This document shows, piece by piece, positions 1-7,583 of a DNA stretch of 27,993 nucleotides. Origin of the DNA: JANNRR01 sp043736155 (GTDB lineage Bacteria > Pseudomonadota > Alphaproteobacteria > Rhodobacterales > Rhodobacteraceae); assembly GCA_043736155.1 (NCBI GenBank), contig JAYTDA010000418.1:1-27993 (forward strand), in the 5' to 3' direction. A program made the position numbers and the translations under genes. The notes beneath the pieces were generated by a model. It was not told where the DNA came from and did no database searches. It worked only from the letters and a program-made list of their open reading frames with translations. Each line of letters opens with the position of its first letter. Position 1 is the first letter of the stretch.

Positions 1-46
1 CCCAACGGAAAGCCGCGGGCCGTGCGTCGCAAGACGCGCGGCCCTT
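1..46 (+). terminator. Rho-independent terminator of a gene upstream of the window
   Basis: A 12-bp stem at 17-28 and 33-44 closes on a GCAA tetraloop, with one G-T wobble. The 46 bases here are identical to 459-504, the terminator of the first pilin gene. It therefore probably ends another pilin gene lying just left of the window; that gene itself is inferred, not seen. The T-run after the stem is short (TTGTCATTT). Confidence 0.7.
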
Positions 47-100
47 GTCATTTCCGGCCCTGCTGCAGTTGTCGGCAGTGCAAGGATTGGCGCCACTAAC

Positions 101-125
101 AAACCACCCCGTTTTCTTGGAAATG
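101..125 (+). promoter_or_regulatory. Conserved upstream element of pilin gene 1
   Basis: The stretch reads AAACC, a short C/G-rich spacer, then TTTTCTTGGAAATG. A near copy lies at 555-578 upstream of pilin gene 2. The two start 163 and 165 bases before their start codons. The first 11 bases (AAACCACCCCG) recur at 981-991, 97 bases before the third pilin-like gene. The conserved sequence and position suggest a promoter or activator site with a long untranslated leader. No known consensus was matched. Confidence 0.45.
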
Positions 126-263
126 GACGGTTCCCTCCGCATCAGCGCCTTTTTTGTCCCGCCCTATGGTCCCATGCCGAAGCGACGTTCGGCACGGCGC
201 TGTGCCTGACCTGCAAGACCCTTAGGCGAAACCGAACCAACTGTTATTCAAATGGAGACGACC

Positions 264-452
264 ATGAAATTGTTCAAACTGTTCAAGAAATTCCACAACG
301 ACGACTCCGGCGCCGTGACGGTTGACTGGGTTGTGCTGACCGCCGCCATCGTCGGTCTTGGCCTGGCGGTTGTTGCCACCGTCCGCACCTCGGTCGATGG
401 TCTGGGCGACAAGATCGCCACCTCGATCGATGCGGTTGAACCGTCGCAGTGA
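264..452 (+). CDS. flp: Flp-family type IVc prepilin (copy 1)
   Basis: This encodes a 62-residue major pilin of the tad (Flp) system. A lysine-rich leader (about 16 residues, ending SG) precedes a hydrophobic helix beginning AVTVDWVVLTAAIVGLG. Prepilin peptidase should cut after the Gly, giving a 46-residue mature pilin. Flp pilins normally carry Glu-Tyr at mature positions 5-6; here it is Asp-Trp. The start is ATG 264, preceded by GGAG at 254-257; an in-frame ATG at 252 overlaps that ribosome site and is less likely. The mature part is identical in protein sequence to copy 2. The gene has its own terminator, allowing expression far above the assembly genes. Confidence 0.9.
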   Translation: MKLFKLFKKFHNDDSGAVTVDWVVLTAAIVGLGLAVVATVRTSVDGLGDKIATSIDAVEPSQ

Positions 453-474
453 TTTCTTCCCAACGGAAAGCCGC

Positions 475-511
475 GGGCCGTGCGTCGCAAGACGCGCGGC
501 CCTTTGCTTTT
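475..511 (+). terminator. Rho-independent terminator after pilin gene 1
   Basis: A 12-bp G/C stem (475-486 with 491-502, one wobble) with a GCAA loop is followed by TTTGCTTTT. It is part of a 46-base stretch identical to the left edge of the window. Confidence 0.85.
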
Positions 512-554
512 CCGCACCGTGCAACGGCGGCCGACGGTCCGGAAGGTCATTAAT

Positions 555-578
555 AAACCGCTACTTTTCTTGCAAATG
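555..578 (+). promoter_or_regulatory. Conserved upstream element of pilin gene 2
   Basis: This is the counterpart of 101-125: AAACC, a short spacer, TTTTCTTGCAAATG, starting 165 bases before the ATG. A 7-bp inverted repeat (CCCAATC at 590-596, GATTGGG at 605-611) follows and is not obvious in the first copy. The 5' leaders also share a block near 217-240 and 669-693 (GACCCTT, then GGCGAAAC and GAAC). A promoter function is inferred. Confidence 0.45.
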
Positions 579-719
579 TACCAAAAGTTCCCAATCCCCG
601 CCTTGATTGGGCTGCCATATGAACCCAAGCCGAAAAGGTGATCGACCCGGAACCGAGGCCGGACCGATGTGACCCTTGGCGGCGAAACTGAACGAAACCA
701 AATCCAAACGGAGACAACC

Positions 720-908
720 ATGAAACTGTTCAAGCTGTTCAAGAAATTCCACAAAGACGAATCCGGTGCCGTGACGGTTGACTGGGTCGTGCTGACCGCC
801 GCCATCGTTGGTCTGGGCCTGGCTGTCGTTGCCACCGTCCGTACCAGCGTGGACGGCCTCGGCGACAAGATCGCTACTTCGATCGACGCGGTTGAACCGT
901 CGCAGTGA
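720..908 (+). CDS. flp: Flp-family type IVc prepilin (copy 2)
   Basis: This is a second 62-residue Flp prepilin, preceded by CGGAGA. It differs from copy 1 only at leader residues 12 (Lys for Asn) and 14 (Glu for Asp). The predicted 46-residue mature pilin is identical, although about 14 of its codons carry synonymous changes. This points to an older duplication held by strong selection on the protein. Like copy 1 it has Asp-Trp instead of Glu-Tyr in the conserved core. It is followed by its own hairpin terminator. Confidence 0.9.
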   Translation: MKLFKLFKKFHKDESGAVTVDWVVLTAAIVGLGLAVVATVRTSVDGLGDKIATSIDAVEPSQ

Positions 909-926
909 TCGGCTGATCTGAACGCA

Positions 927-958
927 AGGGCCGCGCTGTTCACCAGCGCGGCTCTTTG
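927..958 (+). terminator. Rho-independent terminator after pilin gene 2
   Basis: A 12-bp stem (927-938 with 944-955, one wobble) encloses a 5-base loop and is followed by a short T-rich run. Its sequence differs from the shared terminator at 1-46 and 459-504, so it was not part of that duplication. Confidence 0.8.
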
Positions 959-1077
959 CATTTGCAAACAATCTGTTTCAAAACCACCCCGCCTGCGACC
1001 ATTTTTTGGCCACAATTCGGTGCGAATTTTACCTGAATTGAACTTTGCCGACTGAACAGATTTTGATTGGAATTGGA

Positions 1078-1254
1078 ATGTTGCAGAAAGTCAGGGCATT
1101 TCTGGCCCGTGAAGACGGTGCTGTTACAGCGGACTGGGTCGTGTTGACCGCCGGAATCGTGATGGCGGTGACTGCGGGTCTGTTGATGATCCGGGCAGAG
1201 GCGATTGGCGCGATTGCACAGATCTTTTTCTGGGTCGAACAATCGGGGATCTGA
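1078..1254 (+). CDS. Divergent Flp pilin-like protein
   Basis: This 58-residue protein has the same build as the two Flp pilins: a basic leader (MLQKVRAFLARED), then GAVTADWVVLTAGIVMA and a hydrophobic helix. It ends in a different, bulky hydrophobic tail (AIAQIFFWVEQSGI). The Gly|Ala cleavage site and Asp-Trp pair are kept, so CpaA should process it. It is probably a minor pilin or an alternative subunit. ATG 1078 is chosen over an upstream in-frame TTG at 1045 because it places the basic leader as in the other pilins. The ribosome site is weak (GATTGGAATTGG). The shared AAACCACCCCG element lies at 981-991. Confidence 0.75.
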   Translation: MLQKVRAFLAREDGAVTADWVVLTAGIVMAVTAGLLMIRAEAIGAIAQIFFWVEQSGI

Positions 1255-1432
1255 TCCCGGCGCAGTGCCGCCGCTTTGAAAACCGATTGTTCACCATTGT
1301 TGCAAATTCCTTTGCTTTGGCCCGGTTTGACCACGGTGTTGCCGCAATGCCGAAGATACTGCGCAGATGATATGACCCCGTGGCCCGCTGATTTCGGGTC
1401 GTTTGGGGCTGTGACGCGCGAAAGGAAACATC

Positions 1433-2272
1433 ATGCGTATGGTATTCGGGCTTGTGCTGATCCTTGGGCTGGGGTTGGCGGGTTTTGCGGTCTATCTGGC
1501 GCAAGGCTTCATCAGCAAGACCCAATCCGAGCTGGAGGCCGAGCGCCAGGCAAGGTTGAAGCTGGTTCCGACCGTCGAGGTCTATGTGGTCAACCGCGCC
1601 CTGAAGTACGGCGAACAACTGACCATGGAAGATGTACAAAAGATCGCCTGGCCGGAAAACGCCCTGCCGGAAAACATCTTCAAGGACGAGGCAGAGCTGT
1701 TCCCCGAAGGTGCCACCAAGCCGCGCACCGTGGTGCGCGCCATGGAAAAGTATGAGCCGCTGCTGGCGGTCAAGGTGACGGAACCCGGTGAAGATGCCGG
1801 GATCACCTCGCGGCTGACCAAAGGCATGCGCGCCTTTGCCATCAAGGTTGATGTGACATCCGGCGTGTCAGGCTTTCTGCGCCCCGGTGACACGGTGGAC
1901 GTGTATTGGAGCGGACAGGTCAACGGCAACGACATGACCAAGCTGATCGAGACCGGTGTCAAACTGATCGCCATCGACCAGTCGGCGGATCAGGATCAGT
2001 CGAACCCGGCCACCATTGCCCAGACCGTCACTGTCGAAGCCTCGCCGCAACAGGTGGCATCGCTGGCTCAGGCGCAAACCTCGGGCAAACTGTCGCTGTC
2101 GCTGGTCGGGGCCGAGGATCAGTCAGTAGCCGCAGCGGTTCAAGTCGACCAGAACACCCTGTTGGGCATCGAGGAACAAACCATCGTGCAGGCGGAACAG
2201 CAAAAGGTCTGCACCATCCGCCAGCGCAACGGGGCCGAAGTGGTGGAAATTCCGATCCCCTGCACCAACTGA
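1433..2272 (+). CDS. cpaB: Flp pilus assembly protein CpaB/RcpC
   Basis: This 279-residue protein has one N-terminal membrane helix (about residues 2-24). A SAF-type domain (about 47-115) follows, including YVVNRALKYGEQLTMEDVQ, and then a region typical of CpaB (GFLRPGDTVDVYWSG, about 145-160). CpaB/RcpC proteins are periplasmic partners of the Tad secretin. There are two cysteines near the C-terminus (VCTIRQ and IPCTN) that could form a disulphide. The start is supported by AAAGGAAA seven to eight bases upstream. A strong terminator follows directly, which separates it from the secretin gene. Confidence 0.88.
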   Translation: MRMVFGLVLILGLGLAGFAVYLAQGFISKTQSELEAERQARLKLVPTVEVYVVNRALKYGEQLTMEDVQKIAWPENALPENIFKDEAELFPEGATKPRTVVRAMEKYEPLLAVKVTEPGEDAGITSRLTKGMRAFAIKVDVTSGVSGFLRPGDTVDVYWSGQVNGNDMTKLIETGVKLIAIDQSADQDQSNPATIAQTVTVEASPQQVASLAQAQTSGKLSLSLVGAEDQSVAAAVQVDQNTLLGIEEQTIVQAEQQKVCTIRQRNGAEVVEIPIPCTN

Positions 2273-2288
2273 AGTGGATGACAGCAGC

Positions 2289-2325
2289 AAAACGCGGCCC
2301 CAGATACGGTGGCCGCGTTTTGGTT
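2289..2325 (+). terminator. Rho-independent terminator between cpaB and the secretin gene
   Basis: A perfect 11-bp stem (AAAACGCGGCC at 2289-2299 with GGCCGCGTTTT at 2311-2321) encloses an 11-base loop and runs into T-rich sequence. It implies that the secretin gene is transcribed at least partly from its own promoter in 2325-2460. Confidence 0.8.
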
Positions 2326-2477
2326 TTCTGGTACAGTTTGCGGTGTGTTGCCCCTTATCCACATAAACTCAACCCTCCAACCGGTTGATTCTTGCAATAA
2401 ATCTGGAATTCCCGCATGGTGGGTCAAATCGGGCAAATCAGACCCGGGCAGTGTCGTGATCAGAGAGGCAGGATCAC

Positions 2478-3881
2478 ATGAATTTTCAAAAGCTCTTCCA
2501 GGCGGGCCTGATCGGCCTTGCCGCAGGCATGACGGCTATTCCGGCAGCCCATTCCGAAACCCTCCGGGTGATGAATGGTTCCTCTTCGGCGCCGCTGAAT
2601 GTCCCGATGAACCGGGCCGTGGTGGTGGAAAGCGATGAACCCTTTGCCGAACTGTCGATTGCCAATCCTGGCATCGCCGACATCTCTACCCTGTCGGACA
2701 GATCGATCTATGTGCTGGGCAAGGCACCCGGCCGCACCACGCTGACGCTGCTCAGCTCTGACGGGCGGCTGATCACCAATGTCGAGGTGCATGTCACCCC
2801 CGACATCGCCGAATTCAAGGAACGGTTGCAGCAGATCCTGCCGAATGAACCGATCGAGGTGCGCACCGCCAATGACGGCATCGTCATTTCCGGCACCATC
2901 TCCAGCACCGCCAAACTTGACCGCGCGCTGGAACTGGCGGAACGCTATGCACCGGAACGGGTGTCGAACCTGATGACGGTCGGCGGCACCCAGCAGGTGA
3001 TGCTCAAGGTACGGTTTGCCGAAATGCAGCGCTCGGTGTCGAAGAACCTGTCCGGCTCTGTCAGCTTTGGCGGCACCTCGGGCAATTTCGACTCGTCCGG
3101 CGGCAGCGGCACGTTTCTGAACCCGGCCAACGCCGACCCGGCAGCAACCTTCCTGACCCTCAAGACCGGCACGGCTGGTGCCGCCCGCGTCGGCTTTGCC
3201 GCCGGGGGCCTGCAATTCGAGGCGCTGCTGGAGGCGCTGGAAACCAAGGGCATGGTCCGCACCCTGGCGGAGCCGAACCTGACCGCCCTGTCGGGGCAGG
3301 AGGCGAGGTTTCTGGCCGGTGGCGAATATCCGATCCCGGTGCTGGACAAAAGCGGCTCTGTCGCCATCGAATACAAACCGTTCGGGGTCGAGCTGAACTT
3401 TACCCCGGTGGTGATCGACGGCGATCTGATCAACCTGACGATCAACTCGGCGGTGTCGGGGATCGACAGCACGATCACCGTGCAAAGCAACGGCTTTTCG
3501 GTCAACGCCTTCAAACGGCGCGAAACCTCCACCACGGTGGAACTGCGCGATGGCGAAAGCTTTGCCATCGCCGGACTGTTGCAGGATGACTTTCGCGACC
3601 TGAACGGCCAGGTGCCGTGGCTGGGCGACATTCCGGTGCTGGGGGCGCTGTTTCGCAGCGCCGACTATTCCCGCCAGCAGTCGGAGCTGGTGATCATCGT
3701 GACGCCGCATCTGGTGACCCCGACCCGTGGCGACGCGCTGGCGCTGCCGACCGACCGGGTCCGCCCGCCAAGCGAAAGCGAGCTGTTTCTGTTTGGCAAA
3801 GTCGCCAAAAGTGGTGGCGGGGCCGCCGGTGAAGTGGCGCGCCAGGACTTTGGCGGCTCCTACGGCTATGTGATGGAGTAG
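2478..3881 (+). CDS. cpaC: Tad pilus secretin CpaC/RcpA
   Basis: This 467-residue protein forms the outer-membrane channel for the Flp pilus. It has a signal peptide of about 26 residues ending AAHS. A CpaC-type N-terminal domain (about 27-105) and a BON-like segment (about 108-175) follow, and then the secretin domain. The secretin hallmark VPWLGDIPVLGALFRS, followed by SELVIIVTPHLV, lies at about 377-413. A Gly/Ser-rich insertion (about 195-235) precedes the channel domain. AGGCAGGA lies before the ATG. The next gene starts one base after the stop, so the two are probably translated together. Confidence 0.93.
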   Translation: MNFQKLFQAGLIGLAAGMTAIPAAHSETLRVMNGSSSAPLNVPMNRAVVVESDEPFAELSIANPGIADISTLSDRSIYVLGKAPGRTTLTLLSSDGRLITNVEVHVTPDIAEFKERLQQILPNEPIEVRTANDGIVISGTISSTAKLDRALELAERYAPERVSNLMTVGGTQQVMLKVRFAEMQRSVSKNLSGSVSFGGTSGNFDSSGGSGTFLNPANADPAATFLTLKTGTAGAARVGFAAGGLQFEALLEALETKGMVRTLAEPNLTALSGQEARFLAGGEYPIPVLDKSGSVAIEYKPFGVELNFTPVVIDGDLINLTINSAVSGIDSTITVQSNGFSVNAFKRRETSTTVELRDGESFAIAGLLQDDFRDLNGQVPWLGDIPVLGALFRSADYSRQQSELVIIVTPHLVTPTRGDALALPTDRVRPPSESELFLFGKVAKSGGGAAGEVARQDFGGSYGYVME

Positions 3882-3882
3882 G

Positions 3883-4542
3883 ATGATGCAAAAAACCCTG
3901 CGCAATCTGCTGATCGGGGCCAGCCTGCTTGCCCTTGCCGCCTGCGACACTGCCACTTTCAACAGCGAAATCGGTGCCAATCTGGACGAAGGCGGCTTTG
4001 GCAACCCGACGATGAACAACGTTCTGGTGATGTCGGGGCAGCGTGATTATCACGTCAATCTGGCCAACCGCTTCGCCGCCGAAGTGCCATCGACCGTCAA
4101 CTTCGCCTTCAACTCCACTGCACTGGATGGCGAAGCCACGGCGGCACTGTCGCGGCAGGCCAACTGGATCAAGCAATTCCCGGAACTGCGGTTCAGCGTT
4201 TATGGTCACACCGATCTGGTCGGATCGAACAGCTATAACAAGAACCTTGGGCTGCGCCGGGCGCAGGCGGCGGTGACTTATCTGGTGGCACAGGGCATCA
4301 GCCGGTCCCGGTTGCAGGCTTTGGTTTCCTTTGGTGAAACCCAGCCGCTGGTGGTGACGCAGGATCAGGAACGGCGCAACCGGCGGACCGTCACCGAAGT
4401 ATCCGGTTTCGTGCAAAACCATCCGTCGGTGCTGAATGGAAAATATGCCGAAGTGATCTTTCGCGAATATGTGGAAAGCGCCACCCGGCCCCATACAGTG
4501 GTCAAACAAAGCGGTGCCCAGTTGGCTCAACCAGCCGGTTGA
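3883..4542 (+). CDS. OmpA-family lipoprotein in the CpaD position
   Basis: This 219-residue protein has a lipoprotein signal with lipobox LALAAC (Cys 21). Its C-terminal half is an OmpA/Pal peptidoglycan-binding domain. It contains FNSTALDGEA (about 80), GHTDLVGSNSYNKNLGLRRA (about 107-126) and RRNRRT near 165. The Asp of GHTD and the Arg of LRRA are the residues that normally hold diaminopimelate. It sits where CpaD or RcpB lies in other tad loci, so it likely anchors or stabilises the secretin at the cell wall. The start may be ATG 3883 or 3886. A terminator follows. Confidence 0.87.
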   Translation: MMQKTLRNLLIGASLLALAACDTATFNSEIGANLDEGGFGNPTMNNVLVMSGQRDYHVNLANRFAAEVPSTVNFAFNSTALDGEATAALSRQANWIKQFPELRFSVYGHTDLVGSNSYNKNLGLRRAQAAVTYLVAQGISRSRLQALVSFGETQPLVVTQDQERRNRRTVTEVSGFVQNHPSVLNGKYAEVIFREYVESATRPHTVVKQSGAQLAQPAG

Positions 4543-4568
4543 CGACAATTGTCATGATATTCAGCTTG

Positions 4569-4598
4569 CCGGGCCCCTGTGGCCCGGTTTCTGTTTGA
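4569..4598 (+). terminator. Rho-independent terminator after the OmpA-like gene
   Basis: A 7-bp all-G/C stem (CCGGGCC at 4569-4575, GGCCCGG at 4581-4587) has a 5-base loop and is followed by TTTCTGTTT. It ends the secretin-OmpA transcription unit. Confidence 0.75.
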
Positions 4599-4846
4599 AC
4601 CGTGGCAACAGCTCTCGCTGTTACGGACAATCCACTTTCAAAATCCTTAACAATCCCGAAAAATCGAATAATTACGATTTTTTAGCCCCAATGTTGCCAA
4701 CATTATCCCTGACTTTCGCAAGGTGAGAGCAATCGCGCGGCGCTGAGTCGTGCGGGGCAAAGGGCAGGGTGTCATGGACGGGAATCGCTTTCGGCCAAAG
4801 GCAACCCGAGGAAAGCCTACGCCCACCAAAGGAAGGACTTGAGGCA
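4599..4846 (+). promoter_or_regulatory. Probable promoter region of the cpaE operon
   Basis: This gene-free stretch follows a terminator and precedes cpaE, so it should hold the promoter for the cpaE-cpaA unit. It contains an A/T-rich segment with an 8-bp inverted repeat, AAAAATCG (4659-4666) and CGATTTTT (4675-4682), around an 8-base A/T spacer. A TTAA at 4647-4650 could be half of a CtrA-type site, but the second half is missing. No convincing -35/-10 pair could be fixed by eye. Confidence 0.4.
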
Positions 4847-6112
4847 ATGACCAGTTTGGCAGCACTGCAACCCGAGGCCGCGCCAATTACGGCCTGCACC
4901 ATTTCACGCGACGTGCAGAACTTCGATCTGCTGATCGAGGATATGGAGGCAGAGCTTGGCGAAAGCTGGGGCGATCTGTCGTTCAATGACGCCAGCGTGT
5001 TTCTGCGCCAGCCCGATGCCGTGTCGCTGGAATTCGTGTGCATCGCCGTCGATGATGAAGACGAGGCCGATCTGGCCCGCATCACCGATCTGATCAAGAC
5101 CGCCAAGGAAAACCACATCAAGGTGATCCTGATCGCCGAAGAGGTCAGCCCGATCGCGCTGCATCAGCTGCTGCGGCTGGGTGCCGATGATTTCGTGCCC
5201 TACCCGCTGCCCGAAGGTGCCCTGCACGAGGCGATCGAGCGGCTGCGCGCCGCCCCTGCCGTTGCCGCACTGGCGGTGGTGCGCGACGCCGAGATCGAAG
5301 GGCCGGTCAACACGCTGAAACCCACCAACAACAAGGATGGGGTGATCCTGCCGGTGCATGGCCTGTCCGGCGGTGCCGGGTCCACCACCTTTGCCGTCAA
5401 CCTGGCCTGGGAACTGGCCACCATTTCCAAAACCGAACCACCGCGCGTCTGCCTGCTGGATTTCGATTTCCAGTTCGGCTCGGTTTCGACCTATCTGGAC
5501 CTGCCGCGCCGTGAAGCGGTGTATGAGCTGTTGTCCGACACCCAGGGTGCCGACAGCCTGGCCTTCATGCAGGCGCTGGTGCCGTTCAACGACAAGCTGC
5601 ATGTGCTGACCGCGCCGTCGGAAATGCTGCCGCTGGATATCGTGACACCGGATGACATCGCCCGCATCATCGAACTGGCGCATCTGAACTTTGACTATAT
5701 CGTGATCGACATGCCTTCGACCGTGGTCGCCTGGACCGAGACGGTGCTGCACAAGGCGCATGTCTATTTTGCCCTGCTGGAACTGGACATGCGGTCAGCA
5801 CAGAACGCGCTGCGGATGATCCGGGCGCTGAAATCCGAAGAACTGCCGATTGAAAAGATGCGCTACGTGCTGAATCATGCCCCGCGTTTCACTGATCTGT
5901 CGGGCAAAAGCCGCGCCAAGCGGCTGGCGGAAAGCCTGGATATCGACATCGAGGTGTTCCTGCCCGATGGCGGCACCCAGGTCACCCAGGCCAACGATCA
6001 CGGCCTGCCGATGGCGGAAACTGCACCGAAAAACCCGCTGCGCCGCGAAATCTTCAAATTGGCGAAATCGGTCTTTGAAATGAACAAGGCTGCCGAAGCG
6101 GCAAAGGTCTGA
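4847..6112 (+). CDS. cpaE: Pilus assembly ATPase-like protein CpaE/TadZ
   Basis: This 421-residue protein localises the Tad apparatus at the pole or membrane in the systems studied. An N-terminal receiver-like domain (about 20-135) precedes a ParA/MinD-type domain starting at about residue 165. The P-loop is atypical (GLSGGAGSTTFAVNLA): both usual lysines of KGGxGKT are absent, as is common in TadZ proteins. A Walker A'-like LLDFDFQFGSV follows. ATG 4847 is preferred because GAGG lies just before it; an in-frame GTG at 4769 has no better support. It is the first gene of a tight run with cpaF 25 bases downstream. Confidence 0.9.
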   Translation: MTSLAALQPEAAPITACTISRDVQNFDLLIEDMEAELGESWGDLSFNDASVFLRQPDAVSLEFVCIAVDDEDEADLARITDLIKTAKENHIKVILIAEEVSPIALHQLLRLGADDFVPYPLPEGALHEAIERLRAAPAVAALAVVRDAEIEGPVNTLKPTNNKDGVILPVHGLSGGAGSTTFAVNLAWELATISKTEPPRVCLLDFDFQFGSVSTYLDLPRREAVYELLSDTQGADSLAFMQALVPFNDKLHVLTAPSEMLPLDIVTPDDIARIIELAHLNFDYIVIDMPSTVVAWTETVLHKAHVYFALLELDMRSAQNALRMIRALKSEELPIEKMRYVLNHAPRFTDLSGKSRAKRLAESLDIDIEVFLPDGGTQVTQANDHGLPMAETAPKNPLRREIFKLAKSVFEMNKAAEAAKV

Positions 6113-6137
6113 TTTCAGACCGGTGAGAGGTTAAACG

Positions 6138-7574
6138 ATGTTTGCGCGATACAAGAAGACAGGACCCGCCGACAAGGCAACAATGGTCCCCGTTACCCCC
6201 GGTCATCCCGCACCGGCAGCCCCTGCCACCGGTCTGATGCAGCGTGGCCCTCAGGGGACGGCCAACACCGCCGCCCAGCCGGTGATGGCCGACAAGGAGA
6301 AAAAGCGCAAGGAACGGCTGGGCGAGATCAAGCTGGAACTGCACAAGCGCCTGCTGGACAGTCTGAACCTCGCCGCCCTTGAACATGCGTCCGAGGCCGA
6401 TCTGCGCGCCGAGATCGTGGCTATTTCGTCCGAAGCGCTGGAAGAGATGAGCATCGTTCTGAACAAGGATGACCGCATCGGCATCTATCAGGAGCTGTAT
6501 GACGAGGTGATGGGCCTTGGCCCGCTGGAACCTCTGCTGAAAGATGATACCGTCAACGATATTCTGGTCAACGGCCCGCGCCGGATCTTTGTCGAACGCG
6601 GTGGCAAGCTGACCCTGACCGACATCCAGTTCAAGGATGAAAAACACCTGCTGCGGATCATCGACAAGATCGTGTCTGCCGTGGGCAGGCGGGTCGATGA
6701 AAGCAACCCCTACGTTGACGCCCGTCTGGCCGACGGCAGCCGTTTCAACGCCATGGTGCCGCCGATTGCGGTTGATGGCAGCCTGGTGTCGATCCGCAAG
6801 TTCAAAAAGGAAAAGCTGGGTATCCCCGATCTGGTGAAATTCGGTGCCTTTACCGAGGAAATGGCAGCCTATCTGCAAGCCGCTGTGGCGACCCGGCTGA
6901 ACATCATCGTGTCAGGCGGGACCGGTTCGGGCAAAACCACCACGCTGAATGCGCTGTCATCCTTCATCGACAATTCCGAACGTATTCTCACCATCGAAGA
7001 TACCGCCGAATTGCAGCTGCAACAGGTCCATGTCGGCCGGATGGAAAGCCGCCCGCCGAACGTCGAGGGCAAAGGCGCGGTGACCCAGCGCGACTGTCTG
7101 CGCAACGCCCTGCGGATGCGGCCAGACCGGATCATCGTCGGCGAAACCCGCGGCGAAGAAGTGATCGACATGTTGCAGGCGATGAACACCGGCCACGACG
7201 GCTCGATGACGACAATTCACGCCAACTCGGCCCGCGACGGCGTCAGCCGTCTGGAAAACATGATCGCCATGGCCGGGATCGAAATGCCGATCAAGGCGGT
7301 GCGGGCGCAGATCGCCGCCGCCGTCAACCTGATCGTGCAGGCCAGCCGCCTGCAGGACGGCTCGCGCCGGATGGTATCGATCACCGAAATCACCGGCATG
7401 GAGGGCGACGTGATCTCGATGCAGGAAGTGTTCCGCTATGAACGCCTGGGGATGGAGCCGAACGGCAAGATCATCGGCCGCTTCAACGCCACCGGGGTGC
7501 GGTCGCACTATTCCGAACGGTTCCGCCAGTGGGGTTATGACCTGCCTGCCTCGATTTATGAACAGATCATCTAG
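6138..7574 (+). CDS. cpaF: Pilus assembly ATPase CpaF/TadA
   Basis: This 478-residue secretion ATPase is expected to form a hexamer that powers pilin polymerisation from the cytoplasm. It carries Walker A GGTGSGKTT (about 260-268), a Walker B region RPDRIIVGETRG (about 328-340) and the His-box-like HDGSMTTIHANSARD (about 353-368). The first 50 residues are Pro/Ala-rich and probably disordered, followed by a Lys-rich helix. GAGAGG precedes the ATG. It is followed nine bases later by tadB, its likely membrane partner. Confidence 0.95.
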   Translation: MFARYKKTGPADKATMVPVTPGHPAPAAPATGLMQRGPQGTANTAAQPVMADKEKKRKERLGEIKLELHKRLLDSLNLAALEHASEADLRAEIVAISSEALEEMSIVLNKDDRIGIYQELYDEVMGLGPLEPLLKDDTVNDILVNGPRRIFVERGGKLTLTDIQFKDEKHLLRIIDKIVSAVGRRVDESNPYVDARLADGSRFNAMVPPIAVDGSLVSIRKFKKEKLGIPDLVKFGAFTEEMAAYLQAAVATRLNIIVSGGTGSGKTTTLNALSSFIDNSERILTIEDTAELQLQQVHVGRMESRPPNVEGKGAVTQRDCLRNALRMRPDRIIVGETRGEEVIDMLQAMNTGHDGSMTTIHANSARDGVSRLENMIAMAGIEMPIKAVRAQIAAAVNLIVQASRLQDGSRRMVSITEITGMEGDVISMQEVFRYERLGMEPNGKIIGRFNATGVRSHYSERFRQWGYDLPASIYEQII

Positions 7575-7583
7575 GGAACCATC

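Noticed and set aside
1276..1755. Plus-strand frame overlapping the start of cpaB
   Set aside because: It is out of frame with cpaB, which has a clear ribosome site and family match; the overlapping frame has no recognisable features.
2460..4019. Long open frame on the minus strand opposite the secretin gene (519 codons)
   Set aside because: It mirrors the codon pattern of the secretin, is Arg/Gln/His-rich and shows no recognisable domain; long antisense frames are common at this GC content.
4647..4661. CtrA binding site before cpaE
   Set aside because: Only one TTAA half is present; the second half at the required spacing is missing.
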